Below, one piece after another: positions 31,358 through 39,388 of a stretch of 64,000 nucleotides of DNA. A program made the position numbers and the translations under genes. Source of the DNA: Kluyvera genomosp. 1 (GTDB lineage: Bacteria; Pseudomonadota; Gammaproteobacteria; Enterobacterales; Enterobacteriaceae); NCBI RefSeq assembly GCF_001266615.1, contig NZ_LGHZ01000001.1, forward strand, positions 206,933-270,932, read 5' to 3'. Positions within the stretch are counted from its first letter, which is position 1. Each line of letters starts with the position of its first letter. A model generated the notes under the pieces. It saw only the letters and a list, made by a program, of their open reading frames with translations. It was not told the DNA's origin and ran no database searches.

Positions 31358-31385
31358 AAAAGGCGCGATATCAATCGCGCCTTTT
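31358..31385. terminator. Bidirectional terminator between nimT and the amidotransferase gene
   Basis: AAAAGGCGCGAT pairs perfectly with ATCGCGCCTTTT around four bases, with A and T runs on the two sides. Confidence 0.9.
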
Positions 31386-31398
31386 GATTATGAGCCGC

Positions 31399-32106
31399 TT
31401 AGTTTGCGGCGGCGTGCAGGAATGCCTGCACCAGCGGCGCCGGACGTCCAGCCAGCGCATTGCGCTCATGCTGGAACAGCGTTGCCACGAAGAAGGGATG
31501 GGTTATCAGTTCGACCGCACGAATATCGCCGTTTTCATCCCAGCCGGTGACCCGCAGCGGCTGGGTTTCCAGCTCAACCGAGAATTCCGGGGAGATACCG
31601 TAGTTGCAGTGATAGCCCTCTTCAATGCTGTCACGGCCGTAGGCACGGGCAATCAACGTATTCGCACGCAGTTCGATAGTGTCACTTTTTTCCACCAGCG
31701 AGCAGGCCAGCGGTGCAATCACCATACGTCCTTCACTGTCTGTTTCCGCGTGCGCCGCATCATCCCATCCCATCACGTTACGCGCATACTCAATAATCGC
31801 GTGCTGGAAACCACCACAGGTGCCAAGGAACGGCAGGCTGTTTTCGCGCGCATAGCGTACCGCCGTCAGCGCCCCATCCATGTTCTTATACGGGCTCGCC
31901 GGCACCAGCCAGATGGCGTCATAGTCAGCGAATTCTTCGCCGCTCTTAATGGAGTCGGTTGCCAGCCAATCATAGGTCACGGCAAGTTCCAGCACTGCCG
32001 CAGCATCATCAATAGCTAAAGGGATCGCCTGATGCGCAATGACATCGGCATTATAGTCGCCAACAAGAGCGATACGAAGAGAGGGAGTTACAGCAGCGTT
32101 TTCCAT
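31399..32106 (-). CDS. CTP-synthase-like class I glutamine amidotransferase
   Basis: A 235-residue stand-alone glutaminase-like domain related to the C-terminal half of CTP synthase. The nucleophile elbow GTCGGFQH holds Cys97; the C-terminal part (HCNYGISPEF, FFVATLFQHER) follows the PyrG pattern. Without a synthetase domain its substrate is unknown; some members of this family are described as CTP-synthase-related selenoproteins, but here a normal Cys codon is used. AAGGA precedes the ATG. It sits between nimT and yeaO, where E. coli K-12 has no gene. Confidence 0.8.
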   Translation of the reverse strand: MENAAVTPSLRIALVGDYNADVIAHQAIPLAIDDAAAVLELAVTYDWLATDSIKSGEEFADYDAIWLVPASPYKNMDGALTAVRYARENSLPFLGTCGGFQHAIIEYARNVMGWDDAAHAETDSEGRMVIAPLACSLVEKSDTIELRANTLIARAYGRDSIEEGYHCNYGISPEFSVELETQPLRVTGWDENGDIRAVELITHPFFVATLFQHERNALAGRPAPLVQAFLHAAAN

Positions 32107-32245
32107 GGGAGTCCTTATGTGCAGGCTTTAACGAACGGCATAAGGAGCCTCAGACTAGCGATCTCTGAAAGAGATAGCAACACCCAGATAGCGAACCCCG
32201 CCATTCTTTGTGGTATGGTCAAAAAAGGATAAAGGGAGGAAGGAT

Positions 32246-32590
32246 ATGATCCAGTGTAAACGCGTTTATGAGGACGCCGCGCCCGATGATGGTTACCGCG
32301 TTCTGGTTGATAGACTCTGGCCACGGGGTATCAAAAAGGAGGACCTTGTTTACGATGAATGGTGCAAGGATTTGACACCGTCAGCCGAACTTCGCAAAGC
32401 CTATCACGGTGAAGTTATCGATTTTCCTACATTTTGCCAGCATTATCGCGAGGAGCTGTCGCACCATCGCGATGACGGCCTACGTCTGGCGGAAATAGCA
32501 AAAAACCGGGGGCTGACCCTTGTTTACGCCACCACCAACACCGTGCAAAACCACGCCCGAGTCCTCGCGGACTGGCTGAAAAATCTCTAA
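32246..32590 (+). CDS. yeaO: DUF488 protein YeaO
   Basis: A 114-residue cytoplasmic protein of unknown function. The family signature RVLVDRLWPRGIKKEDL is near residue 20 and a YATTNTVQNHA stretch is near the C-terminus. GGGAGGA precedes the ATG at 32246; a longer open frame from 32210 runs through that site. Length and sequence agree with E. coli YeaO. Confidence 0.93.
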   Translation: MIQCKRVYEDAAPDDGYRVLVDRLWPRGIKKEDLVYDEWCKDLTPSAELRKAYHGEVIDFPTFCQHYREELSHHRDDGLRLAEIAKNRGLTLVYATTNTVQNHARVLADWLKNL

Positions 32591-32618
32591 CGTTGTCGCG
32601 GCGCCTTCGGGCGTCGCG

Positions 32619-32924
32619 TTATCCCACCAGCGCAGCGCGCTCTTCCGCTGGCAGTGCGTCAGGCGTCAGCGGCATCAGATATTCAGCGCGGACAAACGCA
32701 AAACCGTGTTGCCCTTCACCGGTACTCACATCACCGGTAACCAGCCACAGCGCGCGCGGCGCATCGGCAGCCAGTTCCGTCATCACACCATTGACCGGAT
32801 TCAGGCAACGCTCTCCGGGGTTAATCAACGCGAACAGCTCAACGCTCTTACCAATGTTGGCGCGACCTGCAGCGGTACGGGCACCAATAATAATCGCGGT
32901 GGAACCCGGTTTTAGCGAAAACAT
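32619..32924 (-). CDS. Hypothetical 101-residue protein
   Basis: I do not recognise the family. The product begins [18 protein letters not shown] and has a small beta-rich, SH3-like character ([20 protein letters not shown]). The ATG at 32924 has only a weak GAGAG upstream; the frame stays open to 33023 but would overlap yoaF. It lies between convergent yeaO and upstream yoaF on the same strand as yoaF. Codon use is like the neighbours, so it is probably real. Confidence 0.55.
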   Translation of the reverse strand: MFSLKPGSTAIIIGARTAAGRANIGKSVELFALINPGERCLNPVNGVMTELAADAPRALWLVTGDVSTGEGQHGFAFVRAEYLMPLTPDALPAEERAALVG

Positions 32925-32983
32925 ACGACTCTCGTTACTCAGATTTATCCTGGGATGCATTTTACTGGAAGCATCCCCGGCTG

Positions 32984-33232
32984 TCATTTTTTCTGCGGGT
33001 GGTCGCGACGCCACAGCGCCCATTCTTCAATCGTTTCACCATTTGGCAGTTTGCACAGGCTGAACTGACCCTCTGCATTCACCTGCGGAATACTCTCTCC
33101 CCCCTTCTGCTGGCAGTAAACCGCAGCAGGATTCGCCATACCGACCTGCGGCGGCTTCGGCGCATCCTGGACCGATGGTTTCGCACAACCGACAAGGAGC
33201 AGAGGCAACATTAAACCAATACGATACAACAT
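32984..33232 (-). CDS. yoaF: DUF333 lipoprotein YoaF
   Basis: An 82-residue predicted outer-membrane lipoprotein. The lipobox LLLVGC is followed by a DUF333 domain: MANPAAVYCQQKGG, then CKLPNGETIEEWALWRRDHP. AAGGA lies six bases before the ATG at 33232; the ATG two codons earlier is too close to it. Matches E. coli YoaF. A LexA or other operator was not seen upstream. Confidence 0.92.
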   Translation of the reverse strand: MLYRIGLMLPLLLVGCAKPSVQDAPKPPQVGMANPAAVYCQQKGGESIPQVNAEGQFSLCKLPNGETIEEWALWRRDHPQKK

Positions 33233-33291
33233 AATCATTCCTTATTTTCGGTGGGAGTTTAGCTTTAAACTCCATAATTTCTTCATTTTAG

Positions 33292-33299
33292 CTACACTT
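33292..33299 (+). promoter_or_regulatory. Sigma-S-type -10 element
   Basis: CTACACTT, with the -13 C preferred by sigma-S, and no recognisable -35 at 16-18 bases upstream. It would start a transcript near 33305, leading straight to the terminator at 33372-33401. Confidence 0.5.
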
Positions 33300-33304
33300 T
33301 TGCG

Positions 33305-33401
33305 ACGTAAAGTGGCTCTCGTTCTCAACTGACCAGAGAACAGAACATTCCATAATCAATGAGTTATTTTTGCCCCATCACCCCCGATGGGGCTTTTTTT
33401 T
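33305..33401 (+). ncRNA. Candidate small RNA, about 97 nt
   Basis: The gap between divergent yoaF and dgcP holds a promoter-like CTACACTT, a first stem-loop (GTTCTC/GAGAAC around 33320-33340), an A/U-rich single-stranded stretch, and a strong rho-independent terminator: GCCCCATC (33372-33379) paired with GATGGGGC (33386-33393) and eight T's. There is no upstream plus-strand gene for that terminator to serve. This is the architecture of an Hfq-binding sRNA. I do not recognise it as RprA, SdsR, CyaR, RybB or another known sRNA. Confidence 0.55.
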
Positions 33402-33553
33402 GCCTGTAACTCGCACCCGATATTCTGCAATAAAACACCTTTTGGTGACAGGATGCTTACCTTCTCGATACATAATGTATAAAATTTAGTTAATCCGATT
33501 TCGTTTAGGATCATACACTATCACTTACACCTTTATCGGGGACCTTCGTTTTC

Positions 33554-34573
33554 ATGTCAGATATTATCCTTGCCCGAGTATCACAAACACTTGCCACCGA
33601 ACAGTCTCTGGAGAGCCTTGTTCGTCAACTGCTTGAAATGCTTGAGTTAGTCACTAACATGGAATCCACGTATCTGACAAAAATTGATACTCAGGCCGAC
33701 CTCCAGCACATTGTCTATTCGCACAACAGTGGCGAAATGAACATCCCAGAAAATCTTTCCGTCCCTTGGGGAGATACCCTGTGCAAGCGGGCAATGGACG
33801 ATAAGTGCTTCTATAGCGATCACGTGCCGGAACAGTGGAGCGACTGTGACGCGGCGAAAGCATTAGGCATTACCACGTTTCTCAGCACACCAATCCATCT
33901 GACTGATGGTTCGCTGTACGGCACGCTGTGTGCCACGAGCACCCAACAAAAGCCGCTCAGCTTCAACAGCGAGCACGTCCTTCAGCTATTTGCGAGCATT
34001 ATCGCCCGCTACATCGAGAAAGAATCCCTGGTATCTCAGCTGCAGGAGGCCAACGCCGCCCTGATTTATCACTCCTACACCGATGCGCTAACCGGATTGC
34101 CTAATCGCCGGGCGGTCTTTGATAATCTGGAGATGCTGTTTTCCCTGGCAAGGCACCTTAACCACGGCGTATTGCTGGCGTTTATCGATCTCGATAACTT
34201 TAAAAAGATTAACGATCTCTACGGGCACCAGGCTGGAGATGCCTTTTTACAACAGGTTGGGCAGCGCCTGAAGCTGGGTATTTCGGCAGACGATCAGCTC
34301 GGCCGGCTCGGCGGAGATGAGTTTATGGTGGCAACGCTGTCCCGGACGACTGAACAGCTTGCGCGATTCACCGAAGCCCTGCGGCATCTGTTGGTCGGTG
34401 ACTATCTGCTCGGAGATACGCTAATCCATTATCCTGGCGCCAGTATCGGTACCGTGGTTATCGATCCCAACGAGATGAATCCCGATAGCGCCCTGCGTGC
34501 CGCCGATAGCGCAATGTACGAGGATAAAAAATTTCGCCATCGCACGGAAATTAGCGTCCAGCGGGTGGGATAA
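33554..34573 (+). CDS. dgcP: GAF-GGDEF diguanylate cyclase DgcP (YeaP)
   Basis: A 339-residue cytoplasmic c-di-GMP synthase. An N-terminal GAF domain covers about residues 20-170 (LCKRAMDDKCF, GITTFLSTPIHL), followed by a GGDEF domain with the intact RLGGDEF motif near residue 253. No RxxD I-site is seen at the usual place. It aligns with E. coli DgcP throughout. The upstream TCATACACTAT at 33511-33521 is a possible sigma-S -10 element. yoaK and yoaJ follow. Confidence 0.95.
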   Translation: MSDIILARVSQTLATEQSLESLVRQLLEMLELVTNMESTYLTKIDTQADLQHIVYSHNSGEMNIPENLSVPWGDTLCKRAMDDKCFYSDHVPEQWSDCDAAKALGITTFLSTPIHLTDGSLYGTLCATSTQQKPLSFNSEHVLQLFASIIARYIEKESLVSQLQEANAALIYHSYTDALTGLPNRRAVFDNLEMLFSLARHLNHGVLLAFIDLDNFKKINDLYGHQAGDAFLQQVGQRLKLGISADDQLGRLGGDEFMVATLSRTTEQLARFTEALRHLLVGDYLLGDTLIHYPGASIGTVVIDPNEMNPDSALRAADSAMYEDKKFRHRTEISVQRVG

Positions 34574-34620
34574 TTACAGTATCATACGCGGCATACAGAA
34601 ATAGAAATCAGGATGTCATA

Positions 34621-34725
34621 ATGAGACTGGGTATCGCTTTCCCCATCGTTATCTTCTTTATCGCAGTGATTTTTCTGGGCTGGTTCTTTATTGGCGGGTA
34701 TGCGCTACCGGGAGGAGCACAATGA
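34621..34725 (+). CDS. yoaK: Small membrane protein YoaK
   Basis: A 34-residue single-span membrane peptide (MRLGIAFPIVIFF ... GGYALPGGAQ), closely matching the 32-residue E. coli YoaK. It is too short for routine ORF calling. AGGA sits about eight bases upstream of the ATG. Its TGA overlaps the yoaJ ATG, so the two are coupled. Confidence 0.88.
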   Translation: MRLGIAFPIVIFFIAVIFLGWFFIGGYALPGGAQ

Positions 34726-34796
34726 GAAAGACCACGATTATCATGCTTATCATCGCCATCATCACCGTTGTCGGCGTTGAGTTCGGTTGGTGGTAA
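34722..34796 (+). CDS. yoaJ: Small membrane protein YoaJ
   Basis: A 24-residue hydrophobic peptide beginning MRKTTIIM and ending FGWW, like E. coli YoaJ (24 residues, ending LGWW). GGGAGGAG lies at good distance upstream, inside yoaK. The ATGA overlap with yoaK preserves the E. coli arrangement. Confidence 0.88.
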   Translation: MRKTTIIMLIIAIITVVGVEFGWW

Positions 34797-34802
34797 GCCG
34801 GA

Positions 34803-34828
34803 GATAAGCCGCTTGTCGTCGGCTTATC
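34803..34828. terminator. Hairpin between yoaJ and the convergent GGDEF gene
   Basis: GATAAGCCG pairs with CGGCTTATC around eight bases. It overlaps the stop codon of the leftward GGDEF gene and can serve both sides. Confidence 0.65.
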
Positions 34829-36299
34829 GCCTTTCTCCACGATTTTTCTTCATCTGATACATCTGCGTATCGGCCTGTTGGATAGCGGCATCCAGCGTAT
34901 CCACGCACGGGGCCACCCCCCATGATACCGATAGTGGCACCGACTGTTCATCAGGGCTAAATGGGAACACGGCAATTTTGGCAGCGATACGCTCCGCCAC
35001 CATATGAGCATGCGCAATGTCCGTACGGCTTAATAGCACAATAAACTCATCGCCACCGCTGCGAATGACCCAATCACCGTTCGCCCGCACATCGCCAAGC
35101 ATACACTGCGCGATAGCCTGTAATGCCCGATCCCCTGCTTTATGACCGTAGCTATCGTTTATGTGCTTAAATTTATTGCAGTCGAAGAGAATCACCGTCG
35201 TAAACGGCAGCGAACGTTGCTGAATGAGCGCAAAAATATTACGTGTAAAACAGCCAGTAAGCGGGTCACGATAGAAACGAAGATCGGCGCGGTTAAGATG
35301 AAAGCGAATTAAGAAGAACAGTAGTATTAATAACGCTGGCGCCATGCCCACGATGGCTAGTGCATTAGCATCATGCGCAATAAACAACCATACCGGCAGC
35401 GCATATTTAATTTCATAGCGCGATGACACTTCGTGAATATGATAGCGATCCAACCAGCGGCAGTTGTTAATAATACACATCACCTCGCCGGTTTGTCTGC
35501 TTTGTAACCCCAGAATCAACCCCTTAGGTACCTGCTGATTAAACGCTACTTGCAGCATTCGCTGTAATTCTGGACGTGAAAGATCGTAGGCCAGATAGCC
35601 GATAATATGGTTACTCGGGTCCCCCTCAGACAGGTCGTAAATATAGCTCACCACGCTGTACGCCATATCACCGGTTATTTTATCTTTGTAGAAATCCGTT
35701 ACGCTAAGCGACTTCTTGAGGATGCTTTTTTGCAGCACACGGTCGTAAAACATTTCCGGTTCAGCGAAAAAGGCGTGGGGATTGTTTGCCATTTTCGACG
35801 AAGTGAAGGTAAACGGCACAGAATCTAAAGCATTAAACCAGTAAAACCAGCGTCCGTTGCTGTCGATAATATAGCGATGAGTATCGTGTTGTTCAGGATT
35901 CAAGGTACGGACTTTATCGCGAATATATTCCGCCGTGACGTACATACAGCGCGCACTACGATCCGGCTTCTTTGCGATCAACGCCCCATGGTTGCTATCC
36001 TGCGCGCCGGGAGTGGCATTCACCCCCCACGCTTCACCACGAGGCTCAAAGATGTCGGCCTCGCCACAGAGAAAATGACGGCTAACCTGCTGGTAACGCA
36101 CGCCTGCAGCTTCAGCCATTAACTCATTGTCGTTAAACATGGTCATCATCTGATTTTGCAACTCGTGAATGCCTTCGTTTACCTGCGATAGTGCGCGCTG
36201 ATAAAGAAAAAAGAGTGCCAGGCAGATAAGCAGACAGGTCACCAACACCGATGCTAACAGTGACTGCTTTTTGCGTAGACTATCCTGAATAATTCTCAC
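34824..36299 (-). CDS. Membrane GGDEF diguanylate cyclase
   Basis: A 491-residue predicted diguanylate cyclase with a membrane span near residues 12-34, a long periplasmic sensor region of about 290 residues, a second span (MAPALLILLFFLIRF) and a GGDEF domain whose motif RSGGDEFIV is intact. No RxxD is in register for an I-site. I selected the GTG at 36299 (VRIIQDSLRKK) with GGGG five bases upstream; a TTG at 36347 would add 16 residues. Length equals E. coli CdgI/YeaI, which would otherwise be missing from this window, but I cannot confirm that relationship. Confidence 0.85.
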   Translation of the reverse strand: MRIIQDSLRKKQSLLASVLVTCLLICLALFFLYQRALSQVNEGIHELQNQMMTMFNDNELMAEAAGVRYQQVSRHFLCGEADIFEPRGEAWGVNATPGAQDSNHGALIAKKPDRSARCMYVTAEYIRDKVRTLNPEQHDTHRYIIDSNGRWFYWFNALDSVPFTFTSSKMANNPHAFFAEPEMFYDRVLQKSILKKSLSVTDFYKDKITGDMAYSVVSYIYDLSEGDPSNHIIGYLAYDLSRPELQRMLQVAFNQQVPKGLILGLQSRQTGEVMCIINNCRWLDRYHIHEVSSRYEIKYALPVWLFIAHDANALAIVGMAPALLILLFFLIRFHLNRADLRFYRDPLTGCFTRNIFALIQQRSLPFTTVILFDCNKFKHINDSYGHKAGDRALQAIAQCMLGDVRANGDWVIRSGGDEFIVLLSRTDIAHAHMVAERIAAKIAVFPFSPDEQSVPLSVSWGVAPCVDTLDAAIQQADTQMYQMKKNRGERR

Positions 36300-36492
36300 C
36301 GATACCCCGTACTGATGGCCCCAATCCTTTAAACGCCACCTACGCAATCAACTCGCGTCACGGTTCGTTTACGTTACGTCTCGTGATCAGTATGGATGAA
36401 AATATTCGCAGGCAGGGATTTGATCGTGTCAGGTATCATTCACAATGGCAATAGGATTTGCGGAAGGCGAGCTGAACGCTCGCCTGAGAGAG

Positions 36493-36753
36493 TTACTGCT
36501 GGCTATCAGATCCTAAAAGCAAGAAACCTAGCGGAATGGAGAAGAGAACGGTAAAAATGGTGCTGTAGACCATGACCATTGCCCCTTGTAGCACAAACAT
36601 GCTCGTCGTCCATTCAGAATACGGCAGATTGTACTCGCTAACCACGCCGCCAAACGTAGCTCGCCCTACGACCACTACCGCAATAGCGAAAATAACCATC
36701 GCCGACAGCACGAATTTTTTACCCTTCGGCGTACGCAGCCTTTCCAGAATCAT
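36493..36753 (-). CDS. Hypothetical two-span membrane protein
   Basis: An 86-residue protein with two hydrophobic segments (about residues 14-36 and 52-80). A good GGAGG lies five bases before the ATG, and a hairpin (AGGCGAGC/GCTCGCCT, 36465-36485) follows the stop. I do not recognise the family. It replaces yeaQ, which occupies this neighbourhood in E. coli but has a different sequence. Confidence 0.65.
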   Translation of the reverse strand: MILERLRTPKGKKFVLSAMVIFAIAVVVVGRATFGGVVSEYNLPYSEWTTSMFVLQGAMVMVYSTIFTVLFSIPLGFLLLGSDSQQ

Positions 36754-36886
36754 TGCATCCTCCCGACGCGAAACCCACGATATTTTGCTGTATTTGTAAC
36801 ACTAATGAAGAATAAATTGAATATTTTTTGTTGCATGACGTTCACAATTATCGGCGTAAACAGATCATCTTTTTAACTCAATTGTT

Positions 36887-36909
36887 AAGTTGCATTTAAA
36901 ATGCATTTT
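36887..36909 (+). promoter_or_regulatory. NsrR operator upstream of yeaR
   Basis: A 23-base 11-1-11 inverted repeat, AAGTTGCATTT-A-AAATGCATTTT, close to the NsrR consensus AAGATGCATTT-N-AAATGCATCTT. It lies 57-80 bases upstream of the first yeaR-like gene. E. coli yeaR-yoaG is known to be repressed by NsrR and induced by nitric oxide and nitrate/nitrite. Confidence 0.85.
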
Positions 36910-36966
36910 TAGGTAAACAGCTGCCGATATTTATGATTTAATACTTTCAACGCATAGGGGGGAAAC

Positions 36967-37293
36967 ATGCTACGCATTCCGCAAAGTTGTATTCACACCC
37001 GTTCCACACCGTTCTGGAACAAAGACACCGCACCTGCCGGCATTTTCCAACGGCACCTGGATAAAGGCACGCGTCAGGGCGTTTATCCACGGTTATCCGT
37101 GCATCAGGGAGCTATCCGCTATCTTGGTTTTGCCTCTGAAACGTCACCCGAGCCGGAAAGTGAACTGATTATCGAAGCCGGTCATTTTGGCGTATTTCCG
37201 CCAGAAAAATGGCATTACATCGAAACCATGACCGACGATACCGTATTTAACATCGACTTCTTCGTCGAAGCTGATGTGCTGAAATCGCTATAG
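36967..37293 (+). CDS. YeaR-like DUF1971 cupin, copy 1
   Basis: A 108-residue small cupin of the TehB-like DUF1971 family. It starts MLRIPQSCIHTRSTPFWNK and carries FPPEKWHYIE and DDTVFNIDFFV. E. coli YeaR (119 residues) is nitrosative-stress-induced and its role is unknown. By sequence (FQRHLDKGTRQGVYPRLSV) this copy is nearer E. coli YeaR than the second one in mid-protein, but it lacks the C-terminal extension. It is the first gene behind the NsrR box. GGGG lies before the ATG. Confidence 0.88.
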   Translation: MLRIPQSCIHTRSTPFWNKDTAPAGIFQRHLDKGTRQGVYPRLSVHQGAIRYLGFASETSPEPESELIIEAGHFGVFPPEKWHYIETMTDDTVFNIDFFVEADVLKSL

Positions 37294-37322
37294 CCTTAGG
37301 GCCATGCAGTAAGGAGCCATCT

Positions 37323-37676
37323 ATGTTACGTATTCCTGAAAATTTTGTTCATTCACGTTCGACACCGTTCTGGAATAAAGAAACCGCGCCGAAAGCCCTC
37401 TTCACTCACCACAATACTAAGCCCCATGTGTATGGACGCCTCTCGGTGATGCAGGGTGCCGTACGCTATTTCGGTTTCCCTGATGGTGATGCCGCTGAAC
37501 CGGACGTTGAATTGGTTATTGAGGCCGGTTCCTTCGGGATTTCACCACCGCAAAAATGGCACCGCATCGAACTACTGACCGACGACACATACTTTAATAT
37601 TGATTTCTTCGCCGATCCGGATGCGACCCTTGAAGGAAAAGGTTTAGGCAAAGTCGTTAACTCGCATAAGGGGTAA
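37323..37676 (+). CDS. yeaR: YeaR-like DUF1971 cupin, copy 2
   Basis: A 117-residue paralogue placed 29 bases after copy 1. Shared blocks include HSRSTPFWNKETAP, RLSVMQGAVRYFGF and DDTYFNIDFFADP, and it keeps the longer C-terminus of E. coli YeaR. yoaG starts four bases after its stop. E. coli has only one yeaR, so the pair appears to be a tandem duplication or a retained ancestral pair that has diverged. Confidence 0.88.
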   Translation: MLRIPENFVHSRSTPFWNKETAPKALFTHHNTKPHVYGRLSVMQGAVRYFGFPDGDAAEPDVELVIEAGSFGISPPQKWHRIELLTDDTYFNIDFFADPDATLEGKGLGKVVNSHKG

Positions 37677-37680
37677 GAAG

Positions 37681-37863
37681 ATGGGCAAGGCAACGTACAC
37701 GGTGACCGTCACCAATAACAGCAACGGCATTTCTGTTGATTATGAAACCGAGACACCGATGGAACTGCTGATCCCTGATGTGGCGGCGGATGTGGTCAAA
37801 GACCTGATCAATACCGTTCGCGCTTACGATACCGAAAACGAACATGACGTTTGCGGCTGGTAG
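37681..37863 (+). CDS. yoaG: DUF1869 protein YoaG
   Basis: A 60-residue protein almost identical to E. coli YoaG (MGKATYTVTVTNNSNG ... DTENEHDVCGW). It forms a small dimeric beta fold of unknown function. It is co-transcribed with the yeaR genes and ends at a strong terminator. Confidence 0.94.
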   Translation: MGKATYTVTVTNNSNGISVDYETETPMELLIPDVAADVVKDLINTVRAYDTENEHDVCGW

Positions 37864-37882
37864 TACAGCGCAAGACCTCATC

Positions 37883-37908
37883 AACGGGAGCCTAAGGCTC
37901 CCGTTTTT
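37883..37908 (+). terminator. yeaR-yoaG operon terminator
   Basis: AACGGGAGCC pairs with GGCTCCCGTT around TAA, followed by a T run. Confidence 0.9.
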
Positions 37909-38153
37909 ATATTACATCGTGCAGGTTTAACACCCTTTGTCATACTCCTGAACGATCCCCATGATGCGGAATAATACTTTTGCAGGAGCGTGATGCTGAC
38001 GGCTTTTTGCCAGGTTTATAAAAAGCCCAACGGGAGGTATTCCCATGGCCTGGCGTCCTTTTCTGTATGTCATTACTAACGACTCCCCTCTACGCACGCC
38101 TCGGCGAGGCAGACTGACGCTGGTGGTGAAACGATGATGGGTGAGGTCATGGA

Positions 38154-38478
38154 ATGAGAAGATGACTCTGGTTGGATCTCAGCCTGGCCGTCACGATATG
38201 GGGTTGCGCCAGCCAAACTGAACAGGCCTGCCGAGTAAAAATTATCGCCGTCGCCGTTCCATCCTTAAGCCAGTGCCAACGCGTGCAGGATATCAATTCA
38301 TAACGAAATGCATGGGCTTTAGGGATAGGATATTTATCTGCCCGCAAACAGGTTGTCTACGACCTGCAGGATCAAGGGAAAAACTCGGCGCTGATACGCT
38401 GGTGCTTACAGCCAGAATGACATCCCGTTTATTGACATCACCAAAGCCAGCGGCACCGTTTACCGCTGCGCGAAATAG
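38154..38478 (+). pseudogene. Decayed small lipoprotein gene
   Basis: Three frames together rebuild one small lipoprotein. After an ATG at 38154 a frameshift leads into a signal with lipobox-like IWGCAS; then come a stop in INS*, a KQVVYDLQDQG segment, a shift to KLGADTLVLTA, and another shift to NDIPFIDITKASGTVYRC before a stop at 38476-38478. KLGADTLVLT and GTVYRC recall DUF4156/YecR-type lipoproteins; that link is tentative. The broken frames and the nearby synteny change suggest a relic left at a rearrangement. The stretch 37909-38153 before it holds nothing I can identify. Confidence 0.6.
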
Positions 38479-38489
38479 CCAAACAAAAA

Positions 38490-38540
38490 CCGCCGGGCTA
38501 AACGCCCCTATTATCGGAAACGTTTAGCTCAGGCGGCTTT
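38490..38540. terminator. Long hairpin after the pseudogene
   Basis: CCGCC and GCTAAACG on the left pair with CGTTTAGC and GGCGG on the right, followed by CTTTATT. It lies between the pseudogene and the convergent carbonic anhydrase gene. Confidence 0.6.
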
Positions 38541-38556
38541 ATTGCGGGTTAGCGGA

Positions 38557-39192
38557 TTATTCGAAGAAGACGTCTGGATTGTCGGCTAAAGAGACAAATT
38601 GTTTAGAGCCTTTATCCAACGCACGAATGGCACCGCTTTCGATATCGTAGACCCAACCGTGCAGGCGAATCGCGCCATCGCGCAGCCCTACGGCAACCGA
38701 CGGGTGCGTTTTGATATTGTTCAACTGTGCAATGACGTTCTCTTCTACCATCGCATTCACTTTGTCAGTTTCATTATCAAAGGTTTTCTTCTCGACAACT
38801 GCTTTCGCTGCATCGGAATAACGCAACCAGTGGGAAACAGCCGGCATCGGCTCCAGGCACTGACAGGTAGCGATTGCTTTCATTGCGCCACAGTTAGAGT
38901 GACCGCAGATGACAATATCCGTTACGCCTAACGCAACCACGGCATACTCAATTGTTGCAGAAACCCCGCCCGGCTCTGGGCCGAAGGAAGGAACAATGTT
39001 ACCGGCGTTACGGATAACAAACAGCTGTCCCGGCTCTTGTTGAGTAACCAGCTCAGGCACCAAACGACTGTCTGAACAGGAGATGAAAAGTGCTTTGGGA
39101 TTCTGGCTGGAAGCCAGGCTGCGGAAGAGTTCCTGACGTTTAGGAAAAACTTCTTTCTGAAAGTTGAGGAACCCTTCAATGATATGTTGCAT
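38557..39192 (-). CDS. Beta-class carbonic anhydrase
   Basis: A 211-residue zinc enzyme interconverting CO2 and bicarbonate. The zinc and catalytic residues are in place: Cys39 and Asp41 in ISCSDSR, His98 and Cys101 in CGHSNCGAM. It is nearer in sequence style to E. coli CynT than to Can, but there is no cyanase (cynS) or cyn regulator beside it, so it is a stand-alone gene here. It probably supplies bicarbonate or buffers pH. Confidence 0.92.
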   Translation of the reverse strand: MQHIIEGFLNFQKEVFPKRQELFRSLASSQNPKALFISCSDSRLVPELVTQQEPGQLFVIRNAGNIVPSFGPEPGGVSATIEYAVVALGVTDIVICGHSNCGAMKAIATCQCLEPMPAVSHWLRYSDAAKAVVEKKTFDNETDKVNAMVEENVIAQLNNIKTHPSVAVGLRDGAIRLHGWVYDIESGAIRALDKGSKQFVSLADNPDVFFE

Positions 39193-39388
39193 AGCAGTAT
39201 CTCTTTCTCGTTTTTACGCAGGTCATGATGGAAATCACATTTTCAGTGTACCACCGAAGCGCAAAAGGGAAACAGTTCAATCTCAGTAACGCATGAGTTA
39301 CTTATCGGCCACATCGCTGTCACGCATGGAAACCCATGAGATACGCTGCTGATGAAGCGGCTATCCAACGATGGTATCTAATGACACA

